Shown here piece after piece: positions 44,932 to 50,204 of a DNA stretch of 50,204 nt (position 1 is the first letter of the stretch; every line of letters begins with the position of its first letter). The notes below the pieces were generated by a model. The model saw only the letters and a list, made by a program, of their open reading frames with translations. It was not told the DNA's origin and searched no databases. Made by a program: the position numbers and the translations under genes. This DNA comes from Vibrio anguillarum (GTDB lineage Bacteria; Pseudomonadota; Gammaproteobacteria; Enterobacterales; Vibrionaceae). The DNA is taken from assembly GCF_001989995.2 (NCBI RefSeq), contig NZ_JAHGUP010000068.1, positions 1 to 50,204 on the forward strand, given 5' to 3'.

Positions 44932-45609
44932 GTGAAAAGTAACCAATTAAAGACGATTGTTGGCTTGTGTACGTCTAGCTTAGCCATCGTTCAGATTCCT
45001 TTTGTGCAAGCACAAATTGATCCTTCAAATCCCAAACTTAATGAACCTAAACAAATGGTCGCACACCTTGGTGAACTCCCTGGACTGATTAATGCGGATG
45101 GTTCGGGGCCATTTGTCGAATTAGTGAGGTACATGGATAAGGTCGACCCTGATACAGAGATCCATATTGAAGTTTTCCCTTTGCATCGAGCTGTACATGG
45201 GGTCGTTAATAAGCAAGCTGACTTTGCCTTACCCGCGATTTATGTTGATGATCCTGAAGGAAAGTTACCATTTCGTTTTAGTACGAAGTCGTTCGGTTTA
45301 GTGGCACATGTTCTTTATACAAATAAAGCCAATCGAATCACGTCAGAACAGCTTTGGAGCCAGCCTGATAAATACTACGTTGAGGCCGTTCCTAGCTATA
45401 TACCTTTTGAAGTCGCGCGCTCAAATAGCATCAATGCTTCACGCCAACACTTTGCCGATTTCAAGGATGTATTTGTCATTGCTCACGGCTCTAAAGGTGA
45501 TGAGGTTGATCAATACTTAACGCGAATACTCTCTCAACTAGAGGAAAGTGGAGAGTTGAAAATACTCTATGATGCTATTCACCGTCCTTACGATGATTGG
45601 CAACCTTGA
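44932..45609 (+). CDS. Short periplasmic solute-binding-like protein
   Basis: A 225-residue secreted protein with a GTG start, AGGATAG before it, and a signal peptide ending near VQA-QI. Lobe 1 (about 35-130; LINADGSGPFVELVRYMDKV, VFPLHRAVHGVVNKQADFALPA) resembles family-3 solute-binding proteins. Lobe 2 is short: YYVEAVPSYIPFEVARSNSINASRQHFADFKDVFVIAHGSKG. Typical members are 250-280 residues, and the usual central segment seems to be missing between INAS and RQHF. It may be a shortened sensor protein for the neighbouring kinase, or a variant with an in-frame deletion. It has no adjacent transport permease. Confidence 0.8.
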   Translation: MKSNQLKTIVGLCTSSLAIVQIPFVQAQIDPSNPKLNEPKQMVAHLGELPGLINADGSGPFVELVRYMDKVDPDTEIHIEVFPLHRAVHGVVNKQADFALPAIYVDDPEGKLPFRFSTKSFGLVAHVLYTNKANRITSEQLWSQPDKYYVEAVPSYIPFEVARSNSINASRQHFADFKDVFVIAHGSKGDEVDQYLTRILSQLEESGELKILYDAIHRPYDDWQP

Positions 45610-45616
45610 CCCTCTT

Positions 45617-45650
45617 ACTTTCTATCTATTATTACTTTCTGTCTATTATT
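45617..45650. repeat. 17-bp near-perfect tandem repeat across the kinase stop codon
   Basis: ACTTTCTATCTATTATT (45617-45633) and ACTTTCTGTCTATTATT (45634-45650) are adjacent and differ at one position. They span the tail of the minus-strand kinase gene and the 22-bp gap to the convergent binding-protein gene. Confidence 0.85.
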
Positions 45651-47632
45651 ACTGCATCATTTATTGCAGCATCATCATTAACAAGTTCAAGAGCCTTAGG
45701 GAGAGTAAAAACGTAATGAACACCTTGGCCAACATTAGAACTAAAATCTAGTTTTCCTTGTAATTTTTGAGTTGCTAGATTAAAGACAAGATTCAAGCCA
45801 AGCCCTGATCCGCCACGGCCTCTTTTGCTGGTAAAAAAGGGTTCAAAGATTTTATGGTGCAGTTTTGGTTCGACGCCACAGCCATTATCTTTATATTCTA
45901 AGAGGATATTTTCTCCTTCCTGTTTGAACGCAATGGTTATGATGGGATTTTGCTCATCACTAAAAGCGTGGTTGACACTAAAAGCGTGGTTGACGCTATT
46001 CATCACTAGATTAGAGACTATTTGAGTCAATACTCCAGGTAAGCTGTTCATGGTTAGTCCTTCATCACCCTCTAGTACGGGTGTAACAGGGATTTTCCTG
46101 GTCTCGGGATGAAGACTAGCGATAAGCGCGCTTAATACTTGGTGGATCGAGAATTGACTACGACTCTCAGATACCTGATCGACCGCTGTTTGTTTAAAGT
46201 CTCGGATCAGTTTGGCAGCACGATTTAAGTTGCTTTCAAGCATCGTATTGGTTTCATTCATTCTCTGCATCAATTCAGAAAACTGCTGACTTGTGAGTGT
46301 TTGGTTGGCGAAGGCGCTATTTAGCTCTTGTGTTACCTCAATGATTACCGAACTTGCGGTCACCGCGATACCTAATGGCGTGTTGACTTCATGTGCCACC
46401 CCTGCAACTAAACCACCTAAAGCCGCTAATTTCTCAGATTCAATCAACTGTGTTTGCGTGGCTTTTAGTTGCTCAATACTGTTTTCCAGATCGCAAGTTC
46501 GTTTGGCGACTTGACGCTCTAAGTTTTGGTTGAGTTTTTGTAGTTCAAGCTGCGCCAGTTTTAGCTCGGTAATATTAATAGCTGTGCCCCGTAACCCGAG
46601 AAACATATCCTTCTCATATCGTGCTACTGCTTGAAACATCAAATAGTGCTTACAATCATTGATGATAATTGTCTCTTCACACATTGAAAACGAGCAGTGT
46701 TTAGTAATGGATTGGAGTAATTTTTTCATATCTCGCAGTGAGTCAATCTCTGAAAGCAGTGGCTTGCTATTTTCACTGATCTCTAAAGCTTGACGCATGG
46801 GTTCGGAAGTGTAAATCAACCTGTCAGTACTATCTGTCTCCCATAACCAGTCGGATGAGACGTCCGTAAAATCGGCTAATCGTTCTTGTTCAAGTTTTAT
46901 ATTACTGTACAACGTAGTTACATTTCCGGTAATTTTATTGGTCTCATCGGCCAGCCAAGTGAGTTCATCGTTATGCCCCATAATCCATTTCTTATGAGGA
47001 AGTTTTAGTGGTTTTGGTGGATGGCGAGGGTTGTATTTGCGTAAGTATTGAGCAATAGCAAAGACACGTCGATTTACACTCTCATGGAAAATCATCAAAA
47101 TAGCGTAACAAATAAAGGCAGTCTTAACCGCGTTCACGACCAGTATCAGTAGAAACTGCTTGATTAAGTAGTTGTAGATTTCTTGGGCATTAGACTCAAC
47201 GTAGATCTCGCCAATCTGCTCTTTGGCTTCCGTTTTTGGGTTGATATAAAGCATGGGATAACGGTGTGCGACTAATTGCTCCGTCACTTTTTCTCCGGCA
47301 CTGAATTGATAACCGCCAGACGTGATTTCCAAATAATCAATTTTAGGCAAGTTTACTAAGCCATCTAAGCGCTGTTGAAGTGCAACGAGATCATAATTCC
47401 ATAAAGAAGTGGCAAGCAGTTCGGCATGAACGAATTCTATTTCGTGATGACGCTGAGCCACATCATCGAACTCTCTGTCATAGTCGAAATACGTTTGTGC
47501 TAACGTTGTCATCAAGGTGACAGCACCACTCAAAATGACAAGGAAAAAAATGATCCTGCGACCAATGCGACTCGATAGTGGGTTATCTATGCTTTCATTA
47601 AATGTTCGGCTTTTGTTCATCCTGCTTCTCAT
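45632..47632 (-). CDS. Membrane sensor histidine kinase (periplasmic sensor, PAS, HisKA, HATPase)
   Basis: A 666-residue kinase if the ATG at 47632 is used; a GTG at 47665 gives 677. TM1 (about 20-42) and TM2 (about 160-185) enclose a periplasmic domain with LLATSLWNYDLVALQQRLDGLVNLPKIDYLEI, a pattern common in kinases and c-di-GMP enzymes. A PAS domain (about 250-370) and a coiled coil follow. HisKA has H414 (AHEVNTPLG), and the ATPase has DNGCGV, FFTSKRGRGGSGLGL and the N-box NLVMNSVNHAF. The N-box is followed by an exact 18-bp in-frame tandem duplication (VNHAFS twice). It has no receiver; the DUF3369 HD-GYP regulator nearby is the likely partner. Confidence 0.9.
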   Translation of the reverse strand: MRSRMNKSRTFNESIDNPLSSRIGRRIIFFLVILSGAVTLMTTLAQTYFDYDREFDDVAQRHHEIEFVHAELLATSLWNYDLVALQQRLDGLVNLPKIDYLEITSGGYQFSAGEKVTEQLVAHRYPMLYINPKTEAKEQIGEIYVESNAQEIYNYLIKQFLLILVVNAVKTAFICYAILMIFHESVNRRVFAIAQYLRKYNPRHPPKPLKLPHKKWIMGHNDELTWLADETNKITGNVTTLYSNIKLEQERLADFTDVSSDWLWETDSTDRLIYTSEPMRQALEISENSKPLLSEIDSLRDMKKLLQSITKHCSFSMCEETIIINDCKHYLMFQAVARYEKDMFLGLRGTAINITELKLAQLELQKLNQNLERQVAKRTCDLENSIEQLKATQTQLIESEKLAALGGLVAGVAHEVNTPLGIAVTASSVIIEVTQELNSAFANQTLTSQQFSELMQRMNETNTMLESNLNRAAKLIRDFKQTAVDQVSESRSQFSIHQVLSALIASLHPETRKIPVTPVLEGDEGLTMNSLPGVLTQIVSNLVMNSVNHAFSVNHAFSDEQNPIITIAFKQEGENILLEYKDNGCGVEPKLHHKIFEPFFTSKRGRGGSGLGLNLVFNLATQKLQGKLDFSSNVGQGVHYVFTLPKALELVNDDAAINDAVIIDRK
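45958..45993 (-). repeat. Exact 18-bp tandem duplication inside the kinase ATPase domain
   Basis: CACTAAAAGCGTGGTTGA (plus strand) occurs at 45958-45975 and again at 45976-45993. It doubles the hexapeptide VNHAFS just after the N-box asparagines. Confidence 0.92.
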
Positions 47633-47732
47633 TTTTTTGAGTGATAATTTGAGTATAGATGTCACATGGGAAGTGTGAATAACATCTTATTGACTACACT
47701 ATAAAAAATAGCCGAATCATTGGAGGCAGTTC

Positions 47733-48701
47733 ATGCGTTGGATATGGATATTGTGTGTGATAAGTGCGCCCGTGATGGCGGGAAAAGTACTCTTAATAGA
47801 GAGCTACGAGCAAGGTTATGAATGGGACGCTAGCTATGTATCCGCCCTTAAGCAGTCGTTAACGCCTGCGCATGAACTGCATACCTTTGAGATGGACACC
47901 AAACGTGTACCAGCGAGCCGTTATTCACAAATCGCCGAACAAGCCTTTAGCCGATATCAGCAACTGAAACCACAGGTAGTGGTTTTAGGAGACGACAATG
48001 CGTTGGTTCATATGTTGCCGAAACTCTACAACGAGCCAATCTCAATCGTGTTTCTGGGTATTAATTCAAACCCACGAAAATTCATGGCTCAATACCAAGG
48101 GCAAGCCAAAGTGACCGGTGTTTTAGAGCGCCCCCTCTATGTGAAAACCATGGGAGAAATTGGCCGGATGCTCGATAAAGATAAACGTAAAGTATTGGTG
48201 TTATTTGATTCGGGTAGTACGGCGAGTATTGCGTTGGAATTTATGCAAACCCAAGCGAGTATGATTGAAAAGAATTTAGGCATTGCGACAGAGATAGCTT
48301 CGGTGGCGACAGAGAAAGAATGGCAGACAAGAATAAGCACAGCTAAAGAGCAAGGATTTGGCGCCATAGTCGTGGGGCTTTACCAAACCTTGGTCGATGA
48401 GAGCGAAAATAATGTGCCAGCGGATACTGTATTAACGTGGACAAACCAACATACAGAGGTTCCTTTATTTGGTTTTTGGGATTTTTCGATCGGTGCGGGC
48501 AAAGCGGCTGGAGGTGTTGTGTTAGCGGGTCGTGATCAAGGCGAAATGGCGGGCAAAACGGTGTTACGTATTTTAAATAATAATGAAGACGCAAGCCGCA
48601 TTCCTATCCAAATCGGCCAACAAGGTCGTGCTATTTACCATCAGGGAGAAATGTCTCGTTGGGGGTTAAGCGTGCCGGAAGGATGGATGAAGATTGACTG
48701 A
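47733..48701 (+). CDS. ABC-type substrate-binding protein (TrpX/DUF534-like)
   Basis: A 322-residue secreted protein with signal peptide MRWIWILCVISAPVMA and GGAGG before the ATG. Two alpha/beta lobes are visible (KVLLIESYEQGYEWDASYVSALKQSL; KVLVLFDSGSTASIALEFMQTQASMI; VPLFGFWDFSIGAGKAAGGVVLAGRDQGEMAGKTVLRIL). This is the layout of ABC sugar/tryptophan-type binding proteins. No permease or ATPase gene is next to it. It is divergent from the sensor kinase, about 100 bp apart, so it is more likely a ligand-sensing partner for the kinase than a transporter part. That role is an inference. Confidence 0.82.
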   Translation: MRWIWILCVISAPVMAGKVLLIESYEQGYEWDASYVSALKQSLTPAHELHTFEMDTKRVPASRYSQIAEQAFSRYQQLKPQVVVLGDDNALVHMLPKLYNEPISIVFLGINSNPRKFMAQYQGQAKVTGVLERPLYVKTMGEIGRMLDKDKRKVLVLFDSGSTASIALEFMQTQASMIEKNLGIATEIASVATEKEWQTRISTAKEQGFGAIVVGLYQTLVDESENNVPADTVLTWTNQHTEVPLFGFWDFSIGAGKAAGGVVLAGRDQGEMAGKTVLRILNNNEDASRIPIQIGQQGRAIYHQGEMSRWGLSVPEGWMKID

Positions 48702-48747
48702 CTTTGATGGGATTGTATTGAATTGTCGAATTCAGCATTACGTCTAA

Positions 48748-48786
48748 AATAAAAAAAGCAGAGAGGCGGTGACCTGTCTGCTTTTT
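48748..48786. terminator. Terminator between convergent genes
   Basis: AAAAAGCAGA pairs with TCTGCTTTTT around a short GC-containing loop, with A- and T-rich flanks that allow use from either side. Confidence 0.8.
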
Positions 48787-48801
48787 CTTCATTACAGTTT
48801 A

Positions 48802-50007
48802 TTAAACAGCCAATGGCATTTCATTTGATGGATCATGTTTACTGTAAACACGAATCAAACCAACCACAGCAAACACAGACATCAACAGCATCAATGCGCC
48901 AAGTGGCATTTGGTCATGAGCTGGAATAGCCGACGCTAAAAGGGTGGCTAAACCAGCCCCAAGGTTTTGCATACCGCCTAACACAGCACCTCCGGTTCCT
49001 GCATGGTAAGGCAGAGGTGTTAACGCTCCAGTGGTCGCTGCGGGAAAGAGAATGCCTGCACCGAGAAAATAGACAGTGGCACCACCAATTAGGGTCAATG
49101 CGCTGGTTTGCCCCAACACTCCAGGAACAAACACCACCAATGAACCTAATGCTATCGCTACCAAGCCCACATACAAGGCGCTTTTTTCGTTGAAGTTCAA
49201 CGCAATAACACTCGATAGCGCCGCACCAACTAAATAACCAGGGATCGGTAAGACAAACAATAAGCTGACGGTGGTGGCAGGCAGTTGCAAAACGCCACCA
49301 AGTAATACACCTGCAGCGGCTTCAAACACCGCGACGCCAGAGAAAGTCGCCACGAGACAAATTAAATACCCTTGGAAACGTTTGTCACTCAGCACATAGC
49401 GATAGCTGTTTGCAACCGATTCGTGTCTGCGAGCCGCTTTAGGCAATGTTTCTACCATACTCGTCATCATAGTGATCACCACGGCAATCGCGAATAGGGA
49501 TAAAAATAAGTAACTAGAGCGCCAGCCAAAACTTTCTGTTAAGTACCCACCAAGAACAGGAGCAATGAGTGGCGAAAAAATAACGCACATGCTGATAAGG
49601 CTATTGGCCTTATGCAATTCTGCTCCTGAGAAACAGTCTCGAGTAAGGGTTCGAGACATTGCGCCACCACACCCAATGCCAAGCCCTTGAATAAAACTAC
49701 CGACCAAAAACCAATCGTATTGGTGAGCAAATAATGCGAGTAGTGATCCTGCAATATAAATCAGCAACCCAGCGATAATAATCGGTTTGCGTCCTAGGCG
49801 GTCTGACAATGGACCATAGACAAATTGTGATAGTCCATAAGGGATTAAATAACATGCCATGACCGCCTGCAGTGATGCAGGAGAAACTAAAAATTCTCCC
49901 GCCATATGGCCAATGGACGGGACGTACATCGTTTGTGTCATTTGGCCGACAGCGGTCAAAATCGCAATTAAAAATGTGAGTTTCACTAACGGAAACGATG
50001 CGGACAT
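48802..50007 (-). CDS. emrD: MFS multidrug exporter, EmrD-like (Bcr/CflA group)
   Basis: A 401-residue, 12-helix major-facilitator exporter. The conserved loop between helices 2 and 3 is GPLSDRLGRKPIIIAG (motif A). Motif C-like sequence (VIFSPLIAPVLGGYLTESFGWR) marks it as a drug/proton antiporter of the 12-helix group. It resembles E. coli EmrD in VGQMTQTMYVPSIGHMA and GLGIGCGGAMSRTLTRD. AGGAG precedes the ATG. It is a single gene, and substrates are not predictable from sequence. A Bcr-type drug specificity is equally possible. Confidence 0.88.
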   Translation of the reverse strand: MSASFPLVKLTFLIAILTAVGQMTQTMYVPSIGHMAGEFLVSPASLQAVMACYLIPYGLSQFVYGPLSDRLGRKPIIIAGLLIYIAGSLLALFAHQYDWFLVGSFIQGLGIGCGGAMSRTLTRDCFSGAELHKANSLISMCVIFSPLIAPVLGGYLTESFGWRSSYLFLSLFAIAVVITMMTSMVETLPKAARRHESVANSYRYVLSDKRFQGYLICLVATFSGVAVFEAAAGVLLGGVLQLPATTVSLLFVLPIPGYLVGAALSSVIALNFNEKSALYVGLVAIALGSLVVFVPGVLGQTSALTLIGGATVYFLGAGILFPAATTGALTPLPYHAGTGGAVLGGMQNLGAGLATLLASAIPAHDQMPLGALMLLMSVFAVVGLIRVYSKHDPSNEMPLAV

Positions 50008-50187
50008 GGTCTATCTCCTGCACAATAGTGCAACTACGAAATATAATTAATATGAATAATGAAACTAATGGCCAGCGTTGAAAGTATCGCTCTTTCGGCG
50101 CGAGATATTAGTGAGGCTAGGCACTTTTATCAATCTAAAAGTGTGAAGTTGAGCAAGATAAAAATCTATAATTTGAATTAGAAAAAC

Positions 50188-50202
50188 GGCTCTTCTCCGC
50201 TT
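50188..50202 (-). repeat. 15-bp repeat, right end (inverted copy of the left end)
   Basis: GGCTCTTCTCCGCTT is the exact reverse complement of bases 6-20. Confidence 0.6.
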
Positions 50203-50204
50203 AG

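Overview
The window looks like part of a Vibrio (Vibrionaceae) chromosome, probably the smaller one. It has moderate GC, many hybrid kinases, chemoreceptors and HD-GYP proteins, a GGA-rich CsrB-type RNA behind a GacA/VarA-type activator site, a phhAB/acetoacetyl-CoA synthetase block, an ERIC-like repeat and Vibrio-style metal and amino-acid transporters. This assignment rests on gene content and protein flavour; no database search was run. I saw no rRNA, tRNA, phage, integron, IS element or CRISPR array.

Layout. 0.1-7.7 kb: a GNAT enzyme, an HD-GYP response regulator, a large hybrid kinase and a chemoreceptor. The kinase and chemoreceptor carry recognisably related periplasmic sensor domains. 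7.8-12.2 kb: two amino-acid exporters, a small membrane protein, a decayed hcp fragment and an N-terminally extended GAPDH. 12.7-15.4 kb: a second, orphan hybrid kinase. 15.4-22.6 kb: a copper/silver export operon (small Cys/His/Met-rich protein, CusC-, CusB- and CusA-like proteins, cupredoxin) behind a MerR/CueR-type promoter with a 19-bp spacer. 22.7-26.0 kb: a LacI-family regulator divergent from an ascorbate-type PTS (IIA, IIB, IIC), with twin palindromic operators between them.

26.0-27.3 kb: a dCMP deaminase-family protein and a CsrB-family regulatory RNA. 27.3-33.3 kb: ordinary single genes (oxidoreductase, OsmC/YhfA, sugar acetyltransferase overlapping a YddG-like exporter, an atypical CDF transporter, LysR, methyltransferase). 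33.6-38.1 kb: LysR, acetoacetyl-CoA synthetase and divergent phhA-phhB, a module for phenylalanine/tyrosine and acetoacetate use. 38.1-43.1 kb: an ERIC-like repeat, a second chemoreceptor, a MATE exporter and a divergent AraC regulator. 43.3-48.7 kb: a second signalling cluster with a REC-DUF3369-HD-GYP protein, a short periplasmic binding protein, a membrane histidine kinase and an ABC-type binding protein. 48.8-50.0 kb: an EmrD-like MFS exporter.

How it works together: the two signalling clusters each pair periplasmic sensing with a predicted c-di-GMP phosphodiesterase, and a Csr-type RNA lies between them. Several genes carry short perfect or near-perfect tandem duplications (6, 15, 17 and 18 bp), which suggests recent slippage. 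The window begins and ends with a 15-bp sequence in inverted orientation.
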